From Phalacrocorax aristotelis (Eukaryota > Chordata > Aves > Suliformes > Phalacrocoracidae), in the NCBI RefSeq assembly GCF_949628215.1, contig NC_134276.1:132928125-132992124 (forward strand): a DNA stretch of 64,000 nucleotides, read 5' to 3'. The notes under the pieces were generated by a model, which saw only the letters and a list, made by a program, of their open reading frames with translations, was not told the DNA's origin and searched no databases. The position numbers were made by a program, and so were the translations under genes. This document shows, piece after piece, positions 23,019-35,200 of this stretch. How positions within the stretch are numbered: position 1 is the first letter of the stretch; the number at the start of each line of letters is the position of its first letter.

Positions 23019-23555
23019 ATGGGAAAAATAATTGTTTATGAGCATGCCAACTTCCAGGGTTACTCCAAAGAATTCACTGGTGACATTGCCAATCTAAAAG
23101 ATGTAGATTGGAATGATTGTGTCTCCTCAGTAAAAGTAATTGGCCAGCCTTGGGTGGCTTATGAGCACCACAACTACACAGGCCAGTTACTGGTATTTGA
23201 GGAGGGAGAACATGGCTTTGTTGGTCAGCAGATGAATGACAAGATCACTTCTCTGAAGGTCATCACTGAAAATCTGCACAATCCCCAAATCACTCTCTAT
23301 GAACACGCCCATTATCAAGGGAAGAGCAGGGTGATAAAAGAACCAACCAATCTGGGTAGGGGACATGACAATGACACCATATCTTCTCACAAAGTCCAGA
23401 GAGGTGCCTGGCTATTGTGTGAACACAGTGATGGCAGTGGTTTTTGTTACATTGCGCGAGAACATGAACACCTTCCAGATTACAATGCAATCAATTTCAA
23501 TGACAAGCTTTCATTTCTGCGTCCCCTTCTTCCTGGCAGGGATTGTGGTTGTTAG
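23019..23555 (+). CDS. Two-domain beta/gamma-crystallin-like protein, EDSP type (178 aa)
   Basis: Contains four Greek-key motifs beginning near residues 3, 44, 89 and 130. They are marked by YEHANFQG (7-14), YEHHNYTG (48-55), YEHAHYQG (94-101) and the degenerate CEHSDGSG (134-141). The calcium signature N/D-N/D-x-x-S/T-S is present as NDCVSS (32-37), NDKITS (73-78) and NDTISS (118-123), with a near match NDKLSF (161-166). The tail ends CGC. No signal peptide is seen. The whole protein is in one exon (acceptor at 22965), unlike lens beta-crystallins, where each motif has its own exon. Met 23019 has a good Kozak context (CTGAGATGG). The best-known relatives are amphibian epidermal differentiation-specific proteins (ep37/EDSP); a role in epithelium is inferred from these. 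It could also be called an AIM1/crystallin-like protein. The open frame extends upstream only through intron sequence. Confidence 0.85.
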   Translation: MGKIIVYEHANFQGYSKEFTGDIANLKDVDWNDCVSSVKVIGQPWVAYEHHNYTGQLLVFEEGEHGFVGQQMNDKITSLKVITENLHNPQITLYEHAHYQGKSRVIKEPTNLGRGHDNDTISSHKVQRGAWLLCEHSDGSGFCYIAREHEHLPDYNAINFNDKLSFLRPLLPGRDCGC

Positions 23556-23777
23556 ACTGCAAACCCTGCAATCCTGAGGGAACGTTGCACCTGCAGCTAG
23601 CATTCCAATGTCCTGTACTATGTAATGTAAAATAGCATTGCATGTTGCTTCTGCTGCTAGATGCATAAACAAAATGTGAGCATATAACCAGCATCACTCA
23701 CTTTGTAATTTGTTTTACAACACTCCTGCTTTACCATGGCCTCTGCCATTTTGTGTATTTCATTTAGTGTTGTTGCC

Positions 23778-23783
23778 ATTAAA
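23778..23783 (+). terminator. Poly(A) signal ATTAAA of the crystallin-like gene
   Basis: ATTAAA lies 223 bases after the stop, with a T/G-rich stretch at about 23807-23830 downstream. Cleavage near 23800 gives a compact 3' UTR of about 245 bases. Confidence 0.65.
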
Positions 23784-24273
23784 GAAGCTATTGAAAGCAA
23801 CAATGGGTCTATTTTATGTATTGTTCGTGGTTTAATATAGGTGAATATTGACCTTTCATGATGAGATATCTCTATGTGTTCAGAGAACGGTTCACACCAT
23901 CATTGGTAAACATTCTTCATGGACCTCCTGAAAGATTTTACCTCATTCCATTCTCACTTGTCAGTAACAATGGGTTCAGGCTTGACTCAACCAGACTTAA
24001 AGTCTTGGTGAGTATTGCTGTGATCCCAGCCAAACTCTCACCTGCAGACTTTACTTATTTATCACAAGATTGATTGTATCTCAAGGCATTGATCATACTA
24101 ATGATAAAGTCTACTACTGCTCTCAATTATGTAATCAAACAGAAAGTTTTGATAAATTTGAATTGATTGATTTGTTGATTACAATAGGAAAACCTGTCTG
24201 ATTTTTTTAAACCTTTTTTATCTTGATATGAGATGAGGTATCATTTTGAAATCACTGTGTTTCAACCAGAACA

Positions 24274-24336
24274 GGAAATTCCCTTTCTTCTAGAGGAAAT
24301 TCCTTTTATTCTAAAGGAAATTCCCTTTCTTCTTCA
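24274..24336 (+). repeat. Three tandem 21-bp units with GGAAATTCC core
   Basis: Units at 24274-24294, 24295-24315 and 24316-24336 each begin GGAAATTCC. The core is a palindromic half of the NF-kappaB consensus and recurs every 21 bases, close to two helical turns. It lies about 0.5 kb beyond the crystallin-like gene's poly(A) site. Regulatory function is inference; the repeat is plain to see. Confidence 0.8.
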
Positions 24337-24489
24337 TTGTAAAGGTGTTTTACCATTGTAACTAACTCGAGAGTCACTACTTGGTGTGTTCTACCACAGG
24401 CCAGACTTAAATGCTATATCAGGTAGCTCAGGGCCCTCCCAACACACAAAGCAGTGCCAGGGGTTATTGGTGCTACAAGCACACGAGGA

Positions 24490-24559
24490 ATCCCAGCAGA
24501 CCCTTCTTTGTCCTTTACTGATTCCATGGGCATCACAGGACACAAACTGGATCTTTCAT
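24490..24559 (+). repeat. Copy 2 of the unnamed 70-bp repeat
   Basis: Partner of 16647-16716 (62 of 70 identical, same strand). The downstream word GGTCAAAG follows after one base here but after a 16-base spacer in copy 1. Confidence 0.75.
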
Positions 24560-24569
24560 AGGTCAAAGA

Positions 24570-26970
24570 GGCAAATGGAGGATGAAGATGCAAGCTGCAA
24601 GAAGTGGCAAGCCACAGGAAAAGGGTTGCTTAAGCATCTGTAGTTCAGTGTTTTGCAAGCCCCAGAGCAGCCTGGAGAACAACCTACTGAACTGTTCAGT
24701 GTTCTTGTAGGATTGTGACTCTGTATGTTTCCTCTGAACCTCCAAAGCAGTGCATTAAAAGCTATATGACAGAGTCAACTTCAAAATACAAGGCCTTCTT
24801 GCAAACATGGGATCACTAGCTACTTCAAGACCTGTTTTGCCATGTACAAGTTTACCTCCAGAGCACACAGTTGCAGTTCTGTGTCATTACTGTCTAACAG
24901 CAGCTGTACTCTCTGAGCCATGTATTATGACAGTTGTCACGCAGCTCCACATTGCAATGTTTATATAGCTGTGTGCTGAGCTCATGTTTGCTATGTTTTT
25001 CTTGTATTTATAGCTAAAAAAGAAGCCCAGAACATGCTGCACTATCATCTGCTGGGCTTTGTTCCTATTTTGAAACAAACACGGCAGGCTGTGCTCACAT
25101 ATCAACCACTTGTGTTCCTCTGCTAGGCTCATGTGGACAGATGCATTGGTGATAGCTCAGTCTCCATGTGTTTTGGGACACTTCTTACTGCTTTGCAGCC
25201 ACTTTCAGGTTTCCTTGTTCTATTCACCAAACATCATCTTTTAATGGGATTTAAAACTTAATTTTAAAGAACATGGAGCATTCTCCCTACTCTAGGCAAA
25301 AATAATTCGGAAACACTGACCACTCTCCAGACAAAGCCAGGTGTGCCCAAAGAAAGGCGATAGTGTATTGGGAAGGAGAAAGCAAGCACTGGTATGTTCA
25401 AATGTGGGCTGTAGCAATGGTATTGGTGCTAGTATGCAGTGTTTCAGCCTTCTCAGTAAGGTAAATTAGACTGTGCAGAGCTCTGCTTTGTTACCGCTAG
25501 ACTTCTTTGAGAGGGCCCAGGCACAGACTTTGGGCAGTATATAACAAAGCTGCAAAACACCAATGCACTTTATGTTTTTTTCCCCTGTATTAATGCAACT
25601 CTCCAATATTAATACCTTTTGGAGTGGCAAATCAAGATGCAAATGTCATGTTCCACCCAAACCAATTTGAGGAACAAATGATTTTGGAAGTCTTATTGAA
25701 TTGCCTTGGTCAGGTCTGAGGGAGCCCCTTCAGCATCTCAGCATAGTAGTGATGTTAAATGGGCACTGTTAATAGGAGAAAGATTACTTAGGATGTCTCT
25801 CATTATCTTTCCTAGGAAATACCCCCAATGATAGTTCCTTTGTGAAAAATGCCATTTCCTAAAGAAGAAAGAAGGTATTATCTTATTTTCTTGGCATATA
25901 TAATTGGAAGTTTATTTACAGCTCTGAATCAGATAATTATTACCTCTGAGTTTTCCCTCTGTTTCTTTTGGGCAAAGAAAAGACTACATTACCTCCCAAA
26001 GTTGCTGTTACTCTGTGATTTTAGCCTGTTCATATTCCTGACTGTCTTTGGTTCTCCTGGCCACCAGAGAGGGGCTTTTCTTTATTTTGTGGGTGGAGGG
26101 GCTAGTTGCTCTTAGGGTGCAGTGCACTTGTTAGGGTGCAGGCAATTTCTACACTGCTTAGATAGCAGTGCCCTTGAAATCATATTCTCTAATCATCCTC
26201 GCCCCTCACCCTTGCGGGAGGCTTTAAGAGGCATCTCAGAAGGACATTACATGCTCCCTGGCATTCCGTACTGTATTTCTCACGTAATGTGCATCCCTAT
26301 AAAAAAGTACTGTATGACACTCTTGCTCAGGAAAGACTAGAGCACTGGTATCCAATCTGCCTTCAACACAGGGATAAACAGTATCTGGAGGACCTGTTAA
26401 ACTAGGACCCTGTTAAACTAGGCATGATACAGAGTAAAAAGACTGCTTCCAAAATAAAAAATCAGTAAAAAACTTTCACAGAGGGGATTACTACTAATCC
26501 ACACTGAAGTGCAAATGGACATTTGAACAGAATGCTGAGTAAGGAAGGCTTGTAACCTGTGTTATACTAAAAGGAGATGTCTAGAGAAGAAGGCTCGAAC
26601 ACCATGGGTGTAACTAAGAGGTGATACATAAACAGACTGAACTTTTCTCTGCTTGGTTAGAAATGTCTGCAGAACAAGTTCAGGCATGTTTGCATAACCA
26701 CAGAATATAAAATTTGGGCTTAAGGTCAGATCTTGTCTTCCTAGAAATAGGGTGATGATTACTCATTAACCACTTATTTTATATGAATGCCGTGTTGCAT
26801 TGCTGATTAGATAACAGGTTGTTTGGAAAACTTTCCTGGAGCTGATTCCTCACGCTGATTCTGCTCTCAGCTCATGGCTGGGCTTGGTGCAGTGATGGAT
26901 AGTGACTCTTGCCTGACAGTACACCAAGTAACTTCCCTTCCATCTGTGGTGTTTAAAGTAAGAAATACAT
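24570..26970. other. Intergenic DNA, nothing recognised
   Basis: AT-rich sequence with only short open frames. No exon, RNA gene or clear transposon match. Confidence 0.5.
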
Positions 26971-26980
26971 TTGGCATGAC

Positions 26981-27538
26981 TGCTGTGGTTTAGCCCTAGT
27001 CAGCAACCAAGCACCCCACAGCTGCTCGCTCACTCTCCCCTGGTGGGATGGGGAGAGAATCAGAAGAGTAAAAGTGTGGGAACGTGTGCATTGAGATAAA
27101 GGCAGTTTAATAGGCAAAGCAAAAGCCGTGTGTGCAAGCAAAGCAAACCAAGGCATTCATTCACTACCTGCCATGGGCAGGCAGGTGTTCAGCCATCTCC
27201 AGGAAAGCAGGGCTCCATCACGTGTAACAGTTACTCGGGAAGACAAATGCCATCACTCCAAATGTCCCCCCTTCTTTCTTCTTCCCCCAGCTTTATATAC
27301 TGAGCATAATTCATATGGTGTGGGATATCCCTTTGGTCAGTTGGGGTCAGCTGTCCCAGCTGTGTCCCCTCCCAACTCCTTGTACACCAGGAGAGCATGG
27401 GAAGCTGAAAATGTCCTTGACTAGTGTGAGCGCTACTTAGCAACAACTAAAACATATGTTTTCAGCACAAATCCAAAACATAGCTCCATACTAGCTACTG
27501 CAAAGAAAATTAACTCTATCCCAGCTGAAACCAGGTCA
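26981..27538 (-). mobile_element. Solo LTR, avian ERVL-type endogenous retrovirus
   Basis: A fossil solo LTR in minus orientation. Its ends on the plus strand are TGCTGTGGTTTAG and ACCAGGTCA. The flanking 5-bp target duplication ATGAC is intact at 26976-26980 and 27539-27543; five bases is the usual length for ERVL elements. It is the reverse-complement relative of the LTR at 45634-46215, with shared terminal blocks and the CCCTGGTGGGATGGG-like segment. No internal retroviral region is present, so it looks like the product of LTR-LTR recombination. The intact duplication suggests moderate age. Confidence 0.85.
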
Positions 27539-27543
27539 ATGAC

Positions 27544-30149
27544 TTATAGACTCTAGATCCAAGTTTCATCCAGAAAATATTGCATAAAAGATAAAATCTT
27601 TAAATCCCTGTGTACAATCATTAACTAAAAAGTACATTCCTCCTCTCTTCAAAACTATGTAACACACACATCACATCACTGCTTACTTCCTGTTTTTTTC
27701 CCCCTTACTTACACCTGCAGTTACTGTTGCGCATATGAGCACTGCTCATGCAGCAACCTATACTCAGGTGACCCCACAGGAGTAATTTGCTCTCAGAAGT
27801 GAAAATGTACAGAGCTTAAGGCAGCACAAATATTAATTTCCACAAGTTTGGAGGCACTCTGAGGAGAAGCTCCACAGAGGTTCAGCCAGCTGCATATACA
27901 ACATCACAATTTTTGGCTGCCCCATTGTCCAGAGGAGAAAGATCCTGCTGAAGGACTTCAATTATAGGTTAAAGAATGCATCCTTGTTAACACTGGTTTG
28001 GCACTACACCTTGGTTCAGAGGGGAACCTATGAACAAGTTTTGAAACTCTTACTGCAAAGGAAGTACATCAGGATAGTGTAAATACTTTTACACATATTA
28101 ACATGCAGGCAGTTTTTATTTCACATTTGAATGGAGAATGTAGCCATTGAATGAGGGCAGAGAGCAGCTTTCAAAATCCTGGTTAACCGCTTTGGAGTCA
28201 CACAAATGTTAATATAAGGAGAGAGTAACCCATAGCCTGTGTCTCAGGGTGGAAGAAACTATGGGGCCATAAATCCAGGCAGATGATCAACACCAGGCCC
28301 ATTTATTTCAGTCTTTCAGGGCTCTGACGAAGCTCCTTTGGATCAGCTGTGCAAATGAGCTGCTCTAACTCAACCTATAGTGGGAGCTCCATTGCCCAGG
28401 CAGCCCAGAATCAGAGGAGCAGAGGAAAACGACAAGACAGTATATTCTGTTGCACAGATCTTAATCTCTTTTTTTTGGCTGAATGATTAAACATTCACTT
28501 GGGGAAACTCAAGCTGTTTTTCAAATACAGAACTCTCAAACTTGCTGTTTGCAAACTTGCAAGCTTTCAGTGTTGCTTTCTGTTCTGCTCATTCAATCCA
28601 GTGCTGGTACTCCCCCGGCTTGACATTACAGCAGCTTTTAATCTATGTATCCAACACTGAAAATCCATTGTAGGAAGCAGGCTGCAGCAACTTCTTTTTT
28701 TTTTCACAGGCATCTTCAAACAGGTCTTCCCTTTACCCAGCAACACGGCCATCCCACCTTCAGTTTGGTTGCTGATTCTTTCCTTTAAATTCTTCTTTGT
28801 CAGAATATTCCTCCCACTACTGCTGTTGTGGTTTCTTGGCAGTGCCTTATTTGACTTTGGTTTAATCATAGCAATACTATGGCAAAACTTAAATGAGATT
28901 CTCCATCCTTGTAAATCAAATCTCAAAAAATGTTAAGCAGTAATGAGAGACCTTCCTTCAGAGATCCGTACAGATCACCAGGAAAATAATTGCGACAGTG
29001 AAATAAGCACAGCTGCAGCAGGTTATTCCTAAAAGGAATTCCCCTTCTTGGAACAAACTTGTCTTTGTCTTTTGTATAGCCATAAAGCCCTATTCCTGTT
29101 CACACAATGAGACATATCTGGGGTGCAGTTCATCCAGCTAAACACAGTCAGCCCTGGACCTTAGCACAGACTCATCCTGAATCCCCCAAACCCCTGGCAT
29201 GTGTATGATGTCTAGGCCCCTTAGGCAGATGCACTCAAACAGTTAAAACTACTAAGTGGCTGCTGTAAGACACCCTCCCAGAGCAATAGGACCTACCTGG
29301 AATAAAACAGCTTGTTATGCATAGCTTCAGCTGCCTCCTGTAATCTACATTAGCTCTTTTACATGTTTTGTTTCCTTCCCATGCCACTTGTAAATGTTAC
29401 CATTCTGCCAAGACAAGAAGTGTCCAGGTAAGATTTTGAAGGGGTTAGTATGAGCACGAGGTCTTATCTGGAAACTTGGGAAAAGTCAACAAAACTTTCT
29501 TGTAGTCAGGTAGCTAATTTCCTGTGCTTGCAGGCATGAAACACTTGGCATAGAAAACTGTGTTATTATCAAAGGAAGAAAAGAGAAGTCCAAAATGGTA
29601 GAGAAATAAGGTAACACACAATACTGCAATACTTAATTCCCAAATACCTGTGACTGTCTTACAGTCTCTCCCCCTAGCGATGCAGTTACTAGGCCACCTG
29701 GTTGCCCTTCCTCTCTTGCAGTAACACTTCACATAGCTGAGGACTGGTCTGTCTGTGGCTGTGATGCCCAGCTGAAGCTGTGTTATCTGCATTGAGGCTT
29801 GCTGCCTCTATCAGCTCCCTGTGGCTACCTGCAACTATTGTTCTCTTTTTCTCACCCACTGATACAGTTGATACAATCGTGGCCGCTTTCCCAACACTTC
29901 CAGTTACCTCAGCCCCTTGCAGAAAACATTTTTGTAGTTACATGGTAACAAACCTTTCTTTTCAACACTGCTTCCTTTCCCCTAGCTTTATAACCAGCAC
30001 TTGTACAATCTTTCTATTCTCTAGCTTTCTGAAAACTCCTACCCAAATTTTTTTCTTTTCCTGTTTAGGACTAACTTCTGTATATCAAATCTTGTGAATT
30101 AAGAAGGATCATGACTTCTCCCAATCCCATTTAGACATAATTATAATTG
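27544..30149. other. Intergenic DNA, nothing recognised
   Basis: No gene or repeat that I can name. Open frames here are short and lack domain features. Confidence 0.5.
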
Positions 30150-30345
30150 TAATGGGGCATCTGAAATGGATGCAGTATTCCAGATGTGGCCCCATCAGTG
30201 CAGAGAAGATGGGAATAAACTCTCCCCTTACTCTTCAGGCTACTCCTCTCCTCATGCTGTGCAGCATGCAGCTGGCCTTCTCTAACATACAATTGCCTGG
30301 CTAGCTCATGTTCAACTTCTTGTCCACCAACAGGGTGGAGTGAGA
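30150..30345 (-). mobile_element. CR1 LINE ORF2 fragment
   Basis: On the plus strand it reads as the complement of late CR1 ORF2: ATGGATGCAGTATTCCAG, then GCCCCATCAGTGCAGAGAAG, and a terminal CTCATGTTCAACTTCTTGTC. The match stops abruptly at 'CCACCAACAGGG', so the copy is truncated at both ends. Confidence 0.8.
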
Positions 30346-31745
30346 AAGAGACAGCTCAGAGACAACTAAAATTCTTTAATTTCTCTGTGGATGCATATAC
30401 TAAACACCATTAAGCTTGGGGTAGGGTAAAACCTTTACAGCAATAGCGAGTGCAACAGCTACTCTTCAAAATGAGTATAAAAAAAGGATTAAGTTGGGTG
30501 AATGATCAATGAAACGCTAGATCCATCCTGCAATTTCACCTCCTAACAGAATCATTCTGCAATCTTGTTATGCTTTTCTTGGCTTAGCAGCAACCTGTTC
30601 TCCTAACTGTTGACCCTACAGTGAAATTCTGCTTAGAAGTTCCAGTCATTGATGAGAAGGAAAGGGACAAAGAAAGGCAAGAAACAGTGCGCACCTGTTA
30701 GATCTCAAATGCTTTGAACAATTAATCGTTCCATGCAGTCAAATAATAAAGCTACTGCATGCAAATAGAAATGTGGCAACTTTTCAGGGGAGGCAGAGAA
30801 ATTTGTTATGAGCTGATGCAACCACTATTGTCTCTGATCCTTTCACAACACTCGGTACATTTTCTTTCCCTGATACACAACTTTGCAGAAATTCTGAAAG
30901 TAGAGCTTGACCAGGAATTAAATTGTGGCTAGCACCTGTGATATGTCCCAGATGTATTTCTTACCCTAAATGGGTCAGAAATTCAGAAGACATTTGGGGA
31001 CAGGTGCCACTTGGATGTTTTTCCTGAGAAACTATGAAGGATGTGGGAGGGAGAGAGATAGATATTTCCATAACAGACTAGCCAATAAATCTGCTGTAAG
31101 CATGCATATCTATAACATGAGATAGTCAGCTGAGACCCTGGTTTGCCTGAGTCAGGTTCAAGTACACAAGTGTGAATCAAATGTTCAGCTTCTCCCAATG
31201 AGGTATAGGCAATCGTGGGTTTGCAATCAAGTATGTGCTTCCCCAAGGGAGGGTTTTCCTGGACAGTGTGGTATGCAATCAGTTCCTATCCTAGCCTCCT
31301 CTCTTAACCCCAGGAATATGCTCACATTTAATATCATCAAGTTAAGGTCATTTGGAGCAACCAGTGTCTTCTACATTTGCCTCTGACCTATTGCATGTTA
31401 AGTTTTCCATGTAATCAGCTGCCTTTTAGCTGTTCCTCCTTTGGTAGTTTTAGCTTCAGATGGTGCTCCCTCTCTAAGGAAAAAATTACTACAAAAAGCA
31501 ATCTAGGGAGTTTTCACCTAGGCCAGCAGCATCCCACAAAATTGCCTTGGCTTCTGAGTAACCCTGTCAGTTCCCTTAACTGCAGAAATCCTCAAGCTTA
31601 GAAAGTTTCTGTCATATACATTTTGGGTGCCCCACTGTCCAGTACATTAACCAGGTCACCATGGCTGCAACTTGCAGTCTGATACAAGTCTTTTACAAAG
31701 TACTGGGCTTCACTCACATACTTCCCTCAAAGTCTTTGCTTTCTA
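30346..31745. other. Intergenic DNA, nothing recognised
   Basis: AT-rich single-copy-looking sequence with no supportable feature. Confidence 0.45.
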
Positions 31746-31748
31746 AAG

Positions 31749-32280
31749 CTGTGGCTCCCACTCAAGTTTGTTATGCAACCACTTCCATGGCTTATGTATA
31801 TCAGTAATGGGACCCTTGTGCTGTAATGTCAATCCACATCACATGCAAGCTACAGTGCTTTACAAGAATTTTGGATCAGGAAACAGCAACAACCATCAAA
31901 TGCATCTCATGCAAGACTTCTACCCCCCTAGATGGTCCAGACTTCAGGTGTTCACAGAAGAGGGGCACCACAGGTATTTTTCCTGCAAGATACCACTTTA
32001 TACCAGTATAGCCCCTATACCTCATCCTTAACAAAATTAACATTGTTAGGGACAAATGATGGGGCAAGTCTTTATAGTCCATATGTGATCTGCAATCTCC
32101 TCAAGGAGGGGGCAAGATCATTCCCTGTTTGCTCAAATGATGCTATGATACGGTCCTCTATGGTTCATCTTACAAAAACCTGTTAAACAAAAGAATTGTT
32201 TGAGCTGGAGTATCTTTTGCACACCCTGAGGATCATTCAGATTAACTTTCCTAGGGCAGCAAAACTTTGAGAAACCTCAG
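31749..32280. mobile_element. Possible ancient nonautonomous hAT (Charlie/MER5-like) element
   Basis: The left end CTGTGGCTCCCACTCAAGTTT and the reverse complement of the right end CTGAGGTTTCTCAAAGTTTT both resemble the hAT/Charlie terminal repeat 'CAGTGGTTCTCAAA...'. The flanking octamers TTCTAAAG and CTATAAAA agree at five of eight positions, as an eroded 8-bp target duplication might. The interior is not recognised. The terminal match is weak, so this is a tentative call. Confidence 0.3.
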
Positions 32281-32289
32281 CTATAAAAA

Positions 32290-35200
32290 AGATTAAACCA
32301 CATGCCAACTGCTGATTTAAACCCTTCTTTGTTTGCTTTCTTTGTTCCTTCCCTTGCAGACCGTTGTACAACCTTCCTCCCGAGGATGTGGTAACATGAC
32401 CATACAGTACAGAGGTAGCTATTTGTTGATAACTACATTCCTTGAATTTCCAAATTCAGAACTACAGGTTAATTACATAAAAAGGAGACTACTTTTGGAA
32501 AAACTGAGGAAAACCTAGCAATTGCTAAGCAAAATTGATTGGAAAAATCTTGAAAGGTGTGAAAAGTTATGTGTTTAGAAGAAAATCTTGAATTAGCAGA
32601 GGAGCCATTTCAGACTTTCTTCTTGATAATATCTGTAAAACCAGCTTCTATAAAACAACTTTTGTAAAAATAACCATTTAATAACAAAGCACAAATGTTC
32701 TCCAATCTGTTTATCTCAATAAGTTTGAGTACTATATAAAACTACAGGCATGTAGTCTTACCACACATGAAATACAAAATTTATCAGAATAATAATTTTT
32801 TTGTTAATATTAAGAAATCAGAACACACTGAGGATTTATCATATATGGAGTATAGTATGAAGGTTTACACAATGGTATTTCTTTAGCTAGCAGATAGTGG
32901 CCACAAAATTCCATATGGTCTCATTCACATAGGGCTTCTGCTGCTGTGTGGTTAGACTTCTACTGAGAGTAAAGCGAGCTCATCTGAGGTTTGTTTTGAT
33001 GTCACTACAAGAGTGCTGTGCAAAACTCTGAATTGAGAGGAAAGAGTTAAAAAGATAATAGAAGAAGAGAAAGGAGGATTTATTTTGAACCTCTAATTTC
33101 TATATAATAAAGTCTAGTTCCAGGTGATCAAATGTACCTTTACAATCCATTGCATAAGCTTTTCATTTATCTAAACTTTATATTTCTACATGTCAGCCTA
33201 CAGAGACAGTGAAGGGTTTTACGAAAGGGTTCTAGTTTCTTTGTCAAAAACCAGGAACTGTAATTTACAATGTAATTCACTGTAATTCAATGTTGAAAAA
33301 TCTGACTGCCTGAAGATCTGTACAAACATGGAAAAAATTGAATCCAATCACCTCTCATGTCACCTAGGTGTCATTACAGGACTCCATATGAAAGGAACTG
33401 CAGTTGAGTTGAGATTGAGAGGAAAACAAAAGCTCTAAGGAAAGGTCAACGATTGTTTTGGGAAGGAGACAAGACAGGTGTGTATAAAACATTAGTCTAC
33501 ATTTCTCATTTACTATTCCAGTTGTTCAAAGAAAATGAGGCATGTTGTATTCTCACCCTTTTGCTTAAAGAAGGACATGTCTTCCCTTTGTGGGAGAAAA
33601 GACATTTTTCAGCATGCCTGTGGGGACCTGTGGAGCCAAGTGGCAGTAGCTGTTGGTGAACAACCACCCCCACTTGCTTCAGATTAACTCTTTTGTCCTA
33701 ACTACAGGCTCTCTTCTTGCTTAACTGTATTATAATATAAATACCAAAGACATTTCAGGTTATGGTACTTAATGAGAGACATGTTTTGGTTACCACTGGC
33801 TCCATCTTAGCAGAACCATGGGCATACCAGCAGGACTGAATATTTTTCAAGCTCTGGCCACCCCTTCCCATGTTTTCAGCAAAAGGACATAATTTTCTTC
33901 AGAAGACAGATAATTTCATTAGCATTTGATTTAATCTCAGTATGGATGATCTTCAAATTTTTTCCCCATTTTTTCTATCAGTTGACCTTGACAGGGACAC
34001 TTGCCTGCAAATCAAGAGAATAGCTGCTGTGCTGCCTGTGGTATTAACACCTTGGAGAATGAGATCAGAGGTGTCCTGAAAAAAAGCTGGGGTAGAGAAG
34101 GGTTTTGCAGGAGAAGTCAGTGCACAGGTGTGTGTATTTCTGCCTGTGTAGAAGGATTCAATTACTAGGATATCATTTGGCCAGGTTGCTGGACACAAAC
34201 AGGGCAGGATGTTGTGGTGGCCTTCTGTACCATTATATTTGTGCCCCTCTCCACTTGGTATACAGATAGTTATGCATTTATTTCTGTCTTTGTATATTTA
34301 GACTGCAATTTTTAGATTCCGTACTGTGTCCCAGGCTATGGTGTATTCTGTACACACACTACAAGCCTTCTCAGGCCTCCTGAGCACCACTGGTGTGTTG
34401 ACACTACCCACAGAAGAGGCCAGAAATGCCACGTGTGCCATTCGGCTTCACCATCATCTTCTAGCAACTTGAGCAAAAACAAGCTTGTGCACCTTGTGAA
34501 ACTATGGGCCACATGTCACCCTGTAGAAATACCACACTTCAGTCAAACTTTCAGCCTGCTTAGTTTCCCCACAATGTGTGGGGAGAGGCTGGGGAAAGGG
34601 AGCCAGCCAAAGCCTCACTCTCTACCCATTCCTAAGCCAATGGGTCAGTTCTGCTGTGATATTCATACCAAATACCAATATTTCAGAGGTCTCATTACCA
34701 CAGTTCATAACAGGCAGTGCACCCTGCTGTGAAGGGTAGAATAGTATAACATATACTATATAACATATATCATCATATATTGTAGATACAATATACTATA
34801 TAGTATGCAATATACAAATGTAAAGTATATATAATATAATATCATATACTATAATACCTTATGATCCCAGTCCTCTGCTATCTTTCTTCCTTCAAGAGCA
34901 GGATGCTTGGGAAACCTGAGTTCTTTTAAGACAGACAAGAAGCTTGGGTGTGAATGTTGCTTCTCTCAAGACCACCTCCTCTGTCTTGAGACCCCTCTAG
35001 TTTATCAGTATTTGTCCAAATACGCTGTGGAAAAATGGAGTTTATTCCACCTTTGTAACACTGTCTCACAACTGATGGGATCATTCAAGTTGTCACATCT
35101 GACCTTGTTGCCAAACATGTATTGGAGGTACTATTGCTTCAGTTATCGTGCATCATGTATTCACCCTTTGAGCTGGAAACCAATATTGTCTGAGGAATGG

